Source: Syntrophaceae bacterium UBA5744 (GTDB lineage: Bacteria > Desulfobacterota > Syntrophia > Syntrophales > UBA2192). Taken from it: DNA of 24,434 bases. Below the pieces are notes generated by a model. The model saw only the letters and a program-made list of their open reading frames with translations. It had not been told where the DNA came from and searched no databases. The position numbers were made by a program, and so were the translations under genes. Numbering within the stretch: the stretch's first letter is position 1; the number at the start of each line of letters is the position of its first letter. Positions 8,605 to 15,349 of the stretch are shown piece by piece. The DNA lies in contig DIFQ01000011.1 of the NCBI GenBank assembly GCA_002419215.1, positions 1 to 24,434 on the forward strand, read 5' to 3'.

Positions 8605-9006
8605 ATGAAACTGCTTGTTGTGGACGACAATCCGGACATTCTGCAGATCTTGTCTTCAATCATCGCCCTCTTCGGCCATGGGGTCGATGCGGCGGGCGAT
8701 GGCCTCGAGGCCATCCGGCTTCTTCAGCATGGCCGATACGACGTTGTCGTGACAGACGCCGATATGCCGCGGGTGGACGGAATACAACTCTGCAGGTTCG
8801 TGAAAGCGCAGAGTCCGGACATCCACGTCATTGGCATGAGCGGCGACTTGTCCGCCCTGAAAGAGATGGAAAATGCGGGCGCTGACTTTTGTCTTCCCAA
8901 GCCTTTTGGACTCGACGAGATCCGGTCGGCCATCGAGAAACGATTCCGGGCGTCCTCGTCCCGGCATGCCTTCGCCGCGGGGAGCAGCGAGACGCGGGCC
9001 GGCTGA
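8605..9006 (+). CDS. Single-domain response regulator (CheY-like receiver)
   Basis: This 133-residue protein is a stand-alone receiver domain with a short unstructured tail. The acidic pair is D7-D8 in LLVVDDNPD, the phospho-acceptor is D51 in VVVTDADMPRVDG, the switch Ser/Thr position is S79 in IGMSGD, and the conserved lysine is K99 in LPKPF. There is no output domain, so it must signal by protein contact. No histidine kinase is in the window. I start at ATG 8605 because the receiver fold begins there and GAGGGG is 10 nt upstream. An in-frame ATG at 8587 would add six residues. The leader carries hairpins that overlap the ribosome-binding site. Confidence 0.85.
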   Translation: MKLLVVDDNPDILQILSSIIALFGHGVDAAGDGLEAIRLLQHGRYDVVVTDADMPRVDGIQLCRFVKAQSPDIHVIGMSGDLSALKEMENAGADFCLPKPFGLDEIRSAIEKRFRASSSRHAFAAGSSETRAG

Positions 9007-9073
9007 AATGCCCAGGCGTGCGGGCATGCGAAGGAGATTTGGCAGAGGCGCCCTTGAAAGGCGGGAAACGGCC

Positions 9074-9256
9074 ATGAAAAGAAAACCTCCGGCGCCTGTC
9101 AACATGATTGCCGAGCTCGTATTTCTTGTCTCGCTCATGATGATCATCTTCAGCGCTTTCTTCGGCATGTTTGCCAGTCACCCGTCACTTGCCGTCATCT
9201 CGGTGATCCTTTTCTGTATATCGATATTCTCCTGGGCATATTTCCAGGAGACCTGA
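9074..9256 (+). CDS. Small hydrophobic protein of 60 residues, two predicted membrane segments
   Basis: After a basic start (MKRKPPAP) come two hydrophobic stretches (about residues 11-30 and 37-57), typical of a small inner-membrane protein. I do not recognise a family. The ATG at 9074 has only a weak purine-rich site (AAAGGCGGG). In-frame ATGs at 9008 and 9026 would add a strongly basic, less plausible extension. It lies between the response regulator and another tiny membrane protein, in the same direction. Confidence 0.5.
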   Translation: MKRKPPAPVNMIAELVFLVSLMMIIFSAFFGMFASHPSLAVISVILFCISIFSWAYFQET

Positions 9257-9285
9257 TCCGCGAAGCCGGGAAGGAGAGCAACGTC

Positions 9286-9459
9286 ATGCAATACAGAGAA
9301 ACCTCCAAGGATATCTTCAGGCTGACCTTCATCGCCACGCTGGCGCTGTTCTTCATCGCGGAGACCCTTTTTGCGCAAGAGGATATGGTTCTCCGTCCCG
9401 CCGTCGCCGTGATGTCCGGCATTGCCGTCATCCTGTGGTATTGGGTTCAAGATCGCTGA
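9286..9459 (+). CDS. Small hydrophobic protein of 57 residues, two predicted membrane segments
   Basis: The frame reads MQYRETSKDIFRLTF and then two hydrophobic segments (about 12-30 and 38-53), ending WYWVQDR. A good AAGGAG lies 9 nt before the ATG, and a strong terminator hairpin follows the stop by about 60 nt, which supports a real gene. No family is recognised. Its size and two-segment layout echo the preceding 60-residue protein, although the sequences are not obviously alike. Confidence 0.55.
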   Translation: MQYRETSKDIFRLTFIATLALFFIAETLFAQEDMVLRPAVAVMSGIAVILWYWVQDR

Positions 9460-9518
9460 GTCCCGGATAGAAAAGACCCCCACAGCGGTGTTGACTCAAG
9501 TACAGCTAGCACCCTGCA

Positions 9519-9550
9519 AAAATCCCCAGCTGCAATCAGTTGGGGATTTT
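9519..9550. terminator. Strong hairpin terminator, probably bidirectional
   Basis: A 14-bp stem (AAAATCCCCAGCTG at 9519-9532 paired with CAGTTGGGGATTTT at 9537-9550, one G-T pair) has a 4-nt loop and an A-run and T-run at its ends. It closes the transcript that carries the response regulator and the two small membrane proteins. Confidence 0.75.
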
Positions 9551-9938
9551 CGCTATTGGAAAGAGATTCTCCGAGCCAAGTAATTCTCTCGCAGATCAGT
9601 TCTTTCAGTTCACCAACTTGCTTCCTGAAATCCAGCTTGAGGGATTTCTCCGAGAACGATCCATTCCAGGCGCAAATCTTCGGGTTGCGCATGAAACGGA
9701 CCCCATTTTGCGCAGCCCACTATATCCTTGACCCCCTCAGTAATCAGGGGCATATTCACTCAAAACGTCCCCGTGCGAATACCCGGTCAAGCCAACCATT
9801 TCCCCCATTACCTTCCGGAGTGCCACATGCACAGGCGCAACCGGAAGATGCCCATGTGACTGTAAGGGATCAAGGGCATCAAGCAAGGGGGATACAACAA
9901 GTTCAAAGATATAATCCCTGTAAAATGATGCGAGTGAT
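9551..9938. other. Gene-poor spacer of about 390 nt upstream of eutBC
   Basis: No coding region is convincing here. Short open frames on both strands (for example minus 9447-9692, which would read through the terminator hairpin) have no recognisable domain and no ribosome-binding site. A spaced inverted repeat, CTTCCGG/CCGGAAG (about 9810-9846), is present. I looked for a cobalamin riboswitch because the downstream enzyme needs adenosylcobalamin, and saw no B12-box-like sequence. Confidence 0.5.
9910..9915 (+). promoter_or_regulatory. Perfect -10 element TATAAT upstream of eutBC
   Basis: TATAAT lies 42 nt before the eutBC ATG, at a workable distance for transcription start. No good -35 hexamer sits 16-18 nt upstream, so if real the promoter may need an activator. 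Confidence 0.35.
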
Positions 9939-9956
9939 TTGATCTGGAGGGAAGCC

Positions 9957-12311
9957 ATGGACAAAGACCGGTTGTTCGATGCGGAGGGAATGTCCCGACG
10001 AAAATTCCTCTCCGTGATGGGAGCTGCGGGCGTCACCCTTGCCGGGTATGCGGTTGTTGCGAACGCGGCGCCGGATGCCGAGCTCACGACGGTCAAAGAG
10101 ATAAAGCATGGCGAGGACGTCTTCGCGTACATCAGCAGAGTCAAGGGAAGCTTTGACCAGACCCTCTATCAGAAGGTGATAGGGGCTGCAAATGCCTTCA
10201 AGGAGGGAGACCTGACTGTCGGGGTCGGGGCCGATGATGAAACAACACGGAAAAATGCCCGGGCCCTTCTGGCAAACACCAGGATCAAAGATCTCTACGA
10301 GCGCCCCCTGTTGGAGGACAACCTGCAAAAATTGCTCTGGCTGACCATCGACCAGGCCCAGTACGAAAAGGTCAAAGACTGGACCATGGGACAGTTGAAG
10401 GAATTTCTCTTGACCCGATCCGAGGCCGAGATCAAGGGCATCATGCATGGCCTGACCAGCGACACGATTGGCTGTGTCCCCAAGTTGATGAGCAATGAAG
10501 AGTTGATTGCCCTCGGTCGGAAGATCTTCAATGTGCTGCCGGGCACCCGCATAGGAGCAAAAGGCTACCTGGGCGCCCGCATCCAGCCCAATTCACCCAC
10601 GGACCATCCCGAGGACGTGGCCTGGCAGGTCTTTGACGCGTTTTCCTATGCAACGGGCGATATCGTAATCGGGACCAACCCCGTGGACAGCCAGGTCAAG
10701 AGCGTAGCGGCGGTTGAAAAGGCACTCAAGGACATCGTCGATACCTTCAAGCTGCAGGACACGATCCCCTGGTGCGTGCTGTCCCATATCGACGTCCAGG
10801 CGGAGGTGAGTCAGAAATATCCGGGAACGGTTGCCACGATGTTTCAAAGCCTCGCCGGAACGGACGATTGCAACAAGACCTTCGATGTCACGGTTGAGAA
10901 GATCCTGAAGTATGCAAAATCGAAGAAAGGTGAAAGATACGGGCTTTACTTCGAGACCGGCCAGGGTTCTGAATTCACCAACGGCGCGGCAAACGGCGTG
11001 GACATGATGGTGCTCGAGTCCCGGAAGTACGGTTTCAGCAGGGCGGTGGGGATCGAGCTTGCCAGGGTGCAACCAGAGGGGGCCTGGCTTCATGTCAATG
11101 ACGTGGCCGGATTTATCGGGCCGGAGGTCTTCAAGAGCCGCGAGCAATTGGTGAGATGCTGCCTGGAAGATATCGCCATGGGCAAACTCCACGGGTTGAC
11201 CCACGGTCTTGACATCTGTTCCACCCTGCACATGGCAGTCACCCTGGAGGACCTGGATTGGTGCCAGGATCAGATCATGCCGGCCAATCCCGCTTACCTG
11301 ATGTCTCTGCCCACCAAGAACGACCCGATGCTGAGCTATCTGACAACGGCCTTTCAGGACCATGTCCGCCTCAGGCAGAAATTCGGCTACAAGGTCAACG
11401 ATGGGATGAGGAAGTTCTACAAACGGATCGGGATCGTGGACAGGAAAAACAGATATACCCGACACTTCGGCGACCCTCTCTGGGTGTACTACCGGTATCG
11501 CCTGGCCAACGGCGACAGGCGATCCAGGGGCGCCGTCTACGCGGAAGGCCGAAAGAAGATGAAAGAGGTTGAGGGGAGAGGCGTCGATCTGGCCACCGGC
11601 CACGGCAGGCATCTGTGGGATCTCAACCCTGAACTCGCAGCCAAGGTCAAGACGCTGTACGATGACGCCAAGAAATGTCTCTGGGCCGAGCTCACCCCGG
11701 ATTTTGTAAAGACCATCCCCCATGTCGTGCAGGTCAAGACCTTGTCCAAGGACCGCAATGACTATATTTCCCATCCCGCCACAGGTGAAAGACTGAGACC
11801 TGAATCCGTTTCCACGATCGAGAGACTGAAGGATTCATGGGGAGCAAATCTTCCCAAGGGCCAGATCGTCGTCTCCGACGGCCTGAATTCGAAGGCGATT
11901 ATGGACGAGGGTCATCTCGCGCCCTATCTGGAGGAAATGACGAAATTGCTTGCAGAGGCAGGCGTTCCGATAAACGATAAAATCATCGTGGTCACCCACG
12001 GAAGGGTCCGGGCCGGGTATCGGATCGGCGAGATGCTGTTTGAAAAGGCAGATCCCCTCAGTTATAGAGGGATTCTTCACATCATCGGTGAACGGCCCGG
12101 AACCATGCATCACTCCTATTCGGTCTACATCACCGTTGCCAAGGGCAAGGTCTGGGCGGACAAGAAGATCGATCATGACATCACGAAAGTGGTGTGCAAC
12201 ATCGCAGATACGGCCTTGCCGCCCAGAGAAGCAGCCCGGGAAACCATGACGATCATGAGGGAATTAGTCGGAAAGGGTGTGGTTGGGAGTCGACGTCTCG
12301 CGGCGTTGTGA
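9957..12311 (+). CDS. eutBC: Tat-exported ethanolamine ammonia-lyase with large and small subunits fused (EutB-EutC)
   Basis: This 784-residue protein joins EutB (about residues 45-515) and EutC (about 560-770). The enzyme is adenosylcobalamin-dependent and splits ethanolamine into acetaldehyde and ammonia. Residues equivalent to the E. coli active site are all present: R208 and Q210 in GARIQPN, N241 in GTNPV, E333 in YFETGQGS, F386 in AGFIGPE and D419 in HGLDICS. The EutC half shows VSDGLNSKA (639-647), VTHGRVRAGYRIGE and GERPGT. The unusual part is the N-terminus. SRRKFL at 13-18, a hydrophobic core at 20-35 and ANA at 35-37 form a twin-arginine signal peptide, which implies export of the folded protein. 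The start is ATG 9957 with GGAGGG 6 nt upstream. No other eut or shell gene is nearby. The function beyond the family reaction, and export itself, are inferred. Confidence 0.88.
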   Translation: MDKDRLFDAEGMSRRKFLSVMGAAGVTLAGYAVVANAAPDAELTTVKEIKHGEDVFAYISRVKGSFDQTLYQKVIGAANAFKEGDLTVGVGADDETTRKNARALLANTRIKDLYERPLLEDNLQKLLWLTIDQAQYEKVKDWTMGQLKEFLLTRSEAEIKGIMHGLTSDTIGCVPKLMSNEELIALGRKIFNVLPGTRIGAKGYLGARIQPNSPTDHPEDVAWQVFDAFSYATGDIVIGTNPVDSQVKSVAAVEKALKDIVDTFKLQDTIPWCVLSHIDVQAEVSQKYPGTVATMFQSLAGTDDCNKTFDVTVEKILKYAKSKKGERYGLYFETGQGSEFTNGAANGVDMMVLESRKYGFSRAVGIELARVQPEGAWLHVNDVAGFIGPEVFKSREQLVRCCLEDIAMGKLHGLTHGLDICSTLHMAVTLEDLDWCQDQIMPANPAYLMSLPTKNDPMLSYLTTAFQDHVRLRQKFGYKVNDGMRKFYKRIGIVDRKNRYTRHFGDPLWVYYRYRLANGDRRSRGAVYAEGRKKMKEVEGRGVDLATGHGRHLWDLNPELAAKVKTLYDDAKKCLWAELTPDFVKTIPHVVQVKTLSKDRNDYISHPATGERLRPESVSTIERLKDSWGANLPKGQIVVSDGLNSKAIMDEGHLAPYLEEMTKLLAEAGVPINDKIIVVTHGRVRAGYRIGEMLFEKADPLSYRGILHIIGERPGTMHHSYSVYITVAKGKVWADKKIDHDITKVVCNIADTALPPREAARETMTIMRELVGKGVVGSRRLAAL

Positions 12312-12340
12312 AAAAATGCGGGGCTGGATCAACATCTTTT

Positions 12341-12375
12341 GGCTGCAGGCTGCAGACTGTAGGCTACGGACGCTT
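12341..12375 (+). repeat. Heptad tandem repeat after eutBC
   Basis: The 7-nt units GGCTGCA, GGCTGCA, GACTGTA, GGCTACG and GACGCTT begin 29 nt after the eutBC stop. The same unit type, in the same orientation, returns at 12570-12597. Confidence 0.7.
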
Positions 12376-12413
12376 CTGGCAAGCTATTGCCTAAAGCCGC
12401 CCAACATAAAACG

Positions 12414-12452
12414 AAAGGATCGAGTCGACATGCTCCCCGATCCTTTTTCTTT
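12414..12452 (+). terminator. Hairpin terminator downstream of eutBC
   Basis: A 9-bp stem (AAAGGATCG at 12414-12422, CGATCCTTT at 12438-12446) with a 15-nt loop runs into a T-rich tract, about 100 nt past the eutBC stop. Confidence 0.65.
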
Positions 12453-12505
12453 CCCGATGCCCGAGACCCGAAACCCGATACCCGCGGCCTGGCGCAAAGC
12501 GCCAG
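12453..12505. repeat. CCCGANN-type heptad array joined to a GC hairpin
   Basis: Six 7-nt units of the CCCGATG type (12453-12494) run into the hairpin CTGGCGC-AAA-GCGCCAG (12489-12505). On the minus strand this reads hairpin first, then heptads, the same order as the elements at 17160-17206 and 23484-23542. Confidence 0.7.
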
Positions 12506-12511
12506 TAAAAA

Positions 12512-12539
12512 GTCAACAGCCATCAGCCGACAGCAAAAA
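12512..12539. repeat. Short heptad array between eutBC and motB
   Basis: The units GTCAACA, GCCATCA, GCCGACA and GCAAAAA keep a strict 7-nt spacing. With the arrays on either side, the roughly 300 nt between the eutBC and motB stops consist almost entirely of such repeats plus a terminator. Confidence 0.55.
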
Positions 12540-12569
12540 ATCCCTTGGAAAAAAGGGTTCTCTTAGTCC

Positions 12570-12616
12570 GCAGGCTGCAGGCTGTAGACTGTCGGTTACT
12601 GACGCTGCGCGTCAGT
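12570..12616 (-). repeat. Heptad array plus hairpin overlapping the motB stop codon
   Basis: On the minus strand, the perfect hairpin ACTGACG-CGCAG-CGTCAGT (12598-12616) contains the motB TGA (12612-12614) and is followed by 7-nt units of the AGCCTGC type (12570-12597). The hairpin has no clear T-run, so it is a weak terminator at best. Confidence 0.7.
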
Positions 12617-13601
12617 CCCACAGCCCCATCACGTCGCGCTTCTTTTTCTTCATCTCCGCCTTCTTTTCCTGGAAGGACTGCTTCATGGTGTCTTCTTTGG
12701 AGACTGCGGCCCCGGCGACAGGGTCGGATGCCACGGGCTTCGCCTGCTGCGCGGGCGCCTCTGCCTGGAAGGCGGCCTTGACTTCCTTCTGGACGGTGGC
12801 CGCAACAGGGGCGGAATCCCTGGGCTGCAGCAGGATGATGCTGATCCGGCGATTCTGGGGGTCCTTGGGATTCTCTTTGACGAGAAGATCCGTATCGGCA
12901 TAACCCACGACGCGGGCCACCCGCAAGGGGTCGGTCCCGTTGGTCTCGAGCATGCGCCTTGCGGCGGAGGCTCGACCGGTCGAAAGCTCCCAGTTTGTGA
13001 TCTGGTCGCCGCGGAAGGGGGCGGCATCGGTGTGGCCCTCGATGGCGATCTTCGTGTCCTGTTCCTTGACCACCTCGGCGACGGCGGCAAGGATCTCCCG
13101 GCACTTCGGCGTGGGCTCGGCGCTGCCCAGCTGGAACATGGGGCTGCCTTCCTTGTCGACGATCTGGATCCGGACCCCGCCTTCGACGGCATCGACGCGG
13201 ACCTGGTCCATGAGCGCCTCCGCCTGGTCCGTGCCCTGACCCGAAGCCGCTTGCGCCTGCCCCCCTTGCCCCTGCCCCTTTCCCCGTATCGCCTTTCTCA
13301 ACGACAAGGCGATGTTTTCAGGCTTCAGTTCGGCCTTCTTGATGTGGTCGGTGATCACGAAGGCCGAGCCGGGCTGGAAGGTTTTGCCGCTTTCCTTGAA
13401 GATGCTGAAGTTCTTGAAATACTCCGCCATGACGGCTCGCTTCTCCGTGGAGACCATCGAGAGCAGCCACAGCAGGAGGAAGAAGGCCATCATGGCCGTG
13501 ACGAAGTCGGCGTAGGCCACCTTCCACGAGCCGCCGTGGTGGCCCTCGCCGTGCCTCTTCTTGACCTTCTTGATGATGACCTTGCGGACGGCTTCCGACA
13601 T
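12612..13601 (-). CDS. motB: Flagellar motor stator protein MotB
   Basis: This 329-residue stator subunit has a basic cytosolic start with KKVKKRHGEGHHGGSWKVAY, one transmembrane helix (about 28-50) and a periplasmic OmpA-like peptidoglycan-binding domain (about 180-290). D32 in YADFVTAMMAFFLLLW is the proton-carrying aspartate, at the same residue number as in E. coli. The OmpA-like motif appears as EGHTDAAPFRG, NWELSTGRASAARRML and NRRISIIL. A Gly/Gln-rich linker lies at about 104-126. The C-terminal tail of about 65 residues is Ala/Lys-rich and ends in KKKKRD. The ATG at 13601 shares its A with the motA stop (TAATG on the minus strand), a sign of translational coupling. The frame continues upstream to 14423, but that part only overlaps motA. 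Confidence 0.93.
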   Translation of the reverse strand: MSEAVRKVIIKKVKKRHGEGHHGGSWKVAYADFVTAMMAFFLLLWLLSMVSTEKRAVMAEYFKNFSIFKESGKTFQPGSAFVITDHIKKAELKPENIALSLRKAIRGKGQGQGGQAQAASGQGTDQAEALMDQVRVDAVEGGVRIQIVDKEGSPMFQLGSAEPTPKCREILAAVAEVVKEQDTKIAIEGHTDAAPFRGDQITNWELSTGRASAARRMLETNGTDPLRVARVVGYADTDLLVKENPKDPQNRRISIILLQPRDSAPVAATVQKEVKAAFQAEAPAQQAKPVASDPVAGAAVSKEDTMKQSFQEKKAEMKKKKRDVMGLWD

Positions 13602-14458
13602 TACTTCTTGATTCTCCTGAGGGCTTCCTCGACTTCCGTAAACGCGGGCTTGTCGACGGCCGGGACGACCCGCCGTCCGAACTCGACGGCCACCTGCGGG
13701 GCGGCGCCGCTGACGAAGGCCACGATGGCCATCTTGAGAACCGACAGGTACTGGAGCTCCTCCGAGGCCGAGTGTTCCATATTCTTCGCCATGGGCCCCA
13801 CGAAGCCGTAGCACAACAGAACGCCGAGGAAGGTGCCGACGAGGGCTGCGCCGATGCTCTTGCCGAGGACGTCCGGCGGCTCGCTGATCTTGCCCATGGT
13901 GAGGACGATGCCCAGAACGGCGGCGACGATACCGAGGCCGGGAAGCGAGTCGGCCACGGTCGCCACGCTCTTGCTCGGTGCCGACAGTTCCTCGTGGTGG
14001 CTCTCGAGCTCCGCGTCGATGAGGGCTTCCAGTTCGTTGGGCTCGATCTTGGTCGTCATGACGGTGCGCAGGGTGTCGACGACGAGATCGAGGGCATGGT
14101 GGTTTTTGAAGAACTTGGGGTACTTCGTGAAGATCACGCTTTCCCTGGGGTTGTCCACGTCGCCTTCGACGGAGACCAGGCCCTCCTTGCGGATCTTGTA
14201 GAACACCTCGCCCAGCATGGTCAGGGCCTCGAGGTAGTCGGCCTTCGTGTACCCCTTGCCGGTGAGCATTTTCATAATTCCCGCGAAGACGGCCTTGATG
14301 ACCTTCATGGGCGAGGCGATGATGAAACCGCCCACGGCGGCGCCGCCGATGATGAGCAGCTCGACGGGCTGAAACAGCACGGCGAGGTTTCCATGCTCGA
14401 GGAGGAACCCGCCGATGACGCAAGCGATAACGATGGAGGATCCGATGATGGTGAACAT
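13601..14458 (-). CDS. motA: Flagellar motor stator protein MotA
   Basis: This 285-residue proton-channel subunit of the flagellar stator has four membrane helices and a large cytosolic loop. The residues that define E. coli MotA occur at the same numbers: R90 and E98 in the loop that contacts FliG (KIRKEGLVSVEG), P173 in DSLPGLGIVAAVLG and P222 in GFVGPMAKNME. This points to a proton-type rather than a sodium-type stator. It sits 12 nt after the PilZ gene and overlaps motB at TAATG, so all three are one operon. No strong ribosome-binding site is adjacent to the ATG (the nearest is AAGGGGG about 18 nt upstream), so translation may be coupled to the PilZ gene. Confidence 0.93.
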   Translation of the reverse strand: MFTIIGSSIVIACVIGGFLLEHGNLAVLFQPVELLIIGGAAVGGFIIASPMKVIKAVFAGIMKMLTGKGYTKADYLEALTMLGEVFYKIRKEGLVSVEGDVDNPRESVIFTKYPKFFKNHHALDLVVDTLRTVMTTKIEPNELEALIDAELESHHEELSAPSKSVATVADSLPGLGIVAAVLGIVLTMGKISEPPDVLGKSIGAALVGTFLGVLLCYGFVGPMAKNMEHSASEELQYLSVLKMAIVAFVSGAAPQVAVEFGRRVVPAVDKPAFTEVEEALRRIKK

Positions 14459-14470
14459 GGAAAGCCGGCG

Positions 14471-15010
14471 TTACCCCCTTTTCTCGCGAAGGATTTGCCG
14501 CTCCCGCTCGAAGACGAACCGGCAGATTTCCTCACGGATTTCGTCGCCCATGGCGACGAACTTCAGGCCGATTTCGAAACTGTCGTTTCGCCGGTCGGCA
14601 GCCACCACTTCCCCGTAGACATAGAGGGCCACGGAGGCGCTGGAGGCGAGAACCATCATGACTTCGACAATATCGCCGCGGGTGAAGGATTCTTGCGAGT
14701 GAAACGAAAGCCCGCCCCCGCTGATGTTGATCTGCTGAACCGGCAGAGAATTGAATCCCTGCTTCTGCGCGCCGACCGTGTTGAGGATGAGATCCAGCTT
14801 GCGATTGATCATCGAGAGCCATTCGGCGAGGGCCTGGTCCTGGACTTCGGGCAGCCCTCCCAGCTCGACGGCTGTCTGATTGGAGACCCTGGACAGGAGG
14901 TTCTCCCGTTCTTCGGGGGGCACGAGCCGCGCGCCGAAGGGCACGACGGCCTTGACCCGGGAATACTCCCGGCGGTTCCGCTGGCAGGGGAATGCACTCT
15001 TGAAATTCAT
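14471..15010 (-). CDS. PilZ-domain protein, first gene of the motAB operon
   Basis: This 179-residue protein carries both c-di-GMP-binding motifs of PilZ domains, RRxxxR (R13, R14, R18) and NxSxxG (N95, S97, G100). The two motifs are about 80 residues apart instead of the usual 20-30. The insert (about 31-85) is largely helical in character (ALAEWLSMINRKLDLILNTVG), which recalls tetramer-forming PilZ variants. Being co-transcribed with motAB, it is a good candidate for a c-di-GMP-responsive brake or modulator of the stator, analogous to YcgR. That role is inference. The ATG at 15010 has AGGA about 10 nt upstream, and a sigma-28-type promoter lies 43-69 nt upstream. Confidence 0.82.
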   Translation of the reverse strand: MNFKSAFPCQRNRREYSRVKAVVPFGARLVPPEERENLLSRVSNQTAVELGGLPEVQDQALAEWLSMINRKLDLILNTVGAQKQGFNSLPVQQINISGGGLSFHSQESFTRGDIVEVMMVLASSASVALYVYGEVVAADRRNDSFEIGLKFVAMGDEIREEICRFVFERERQILREKRG

Positions 15011-15052
15011 TTTGAATATCCTGACAAACGTTGCAACGGTTTCATTTATCTA

Positions 15053-15079
15053 ATATCGGCTGTTGCCGCCATAACTTGA
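15053..15079 (-). promoter_or_regulatory. Sigma-28 (FliA) type promoter for pilZ-motA-motB
   Basis: On the minus strand the sequence is TCAAGTTA, an 11-nt spacer and GCCGATAT, against the consensus TAAAGTTT-N11-GCCGATAA. That is 6/8 and 7/8 matches at exact spacing. Transcription would start near 15045, giving a leader of about 35 nt. It marks the operon as a late flagellar gene set. The rest of the 15080-15349 gap holds one repeat element and no gene. Confidence 0.75.
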
Positions 15080-15179
15080 AGGGGATTTTGGCGGCGCAAG
15101 TCCTTATAATTGCATCAATTCTGCCGGCTGTGCGCAAAACGGTCCGGCAAACGGAGTAATGCAAAGGGGGTGCCACTGA

Positions 15180-15233
15180 CCGCCCCGTGGGCGGCAGGTA
15201 TCGGGCTTCAGGCTTCCGGCATCGGGTACGAGG
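15180..15233 (+). repeat. Hairpin plus heptad array in the gap between two minus-strand genes
   Basis: The hairpin CCGCCC-CGT-GGGCGG (15180-15194) is followed by six 7-nt units (15192-15233: CGGCAGG, TATCGGG, CTTCAGG, CTTCCGG, CATCGGG, TACGAGG). It is the same hairpin-then-heptad order as the elements at gene ends, but on the plus strand and with no adjacent plus-strand stop codon. The remaining 15234-15349 shows nothing recognisable. Confidence 0.7.
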
Positions 15234-15349
15234 AGACTAGATTAACGATTTTCAAACCATAGATGACCGACAAACTTTGCGACCGACTCAAGGACAGGCG
15301 CGCTGTCGGCCAGAGGGGAAAAAGGGTGAGGAAATACATTGAATTGTCT

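Noticed and set aside
9447..9692. Minus-strand frame of 81 codons
   Set aside because: It runs through the strong terminator hairpin, has no ribosome-binding site and no family resemblance; it could be a decayed fragment but that cannot be supported.
9939..9956. TTG start for eutBC six codons upstream
   Set aside because: The ATG at 9957 has GGAGGG at ideal distance, while the TTG has no such site.
9957..12311. Ethanolamine-utilisation microcompartment locus
   Set aside because: No shell, reactivase, aldehyde dehydrogenase or regulator gene is in the window, and the enzyme carries an export signal.
12341..12604. CRISPR-like array
   Set aside because: Units are 7 nt, contiguous and degenerate, with no spacers and no cas genes.
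13602..14423. Upstream extension of the motB frame
   Set aside because: It overlaps motA and is Arg-rich nonsense; the MotB N-terminus is clear at 13601.
13772..15079. Long plus-strand open frame of 435 codons
   Set aside because: It is antisense to motA and pilZ, whose proteins match known families residue by residue; the plus frame has no domain.
15192..15207. B12-box-like sequence on the minus strand (resembling AAGCC...ACCTGCC)
   Set aside because: It is one base short, made of heptad units, and lacks the other conserved cobalamin-riboswitch parts on the same strand; it is not upstream of eutBC.
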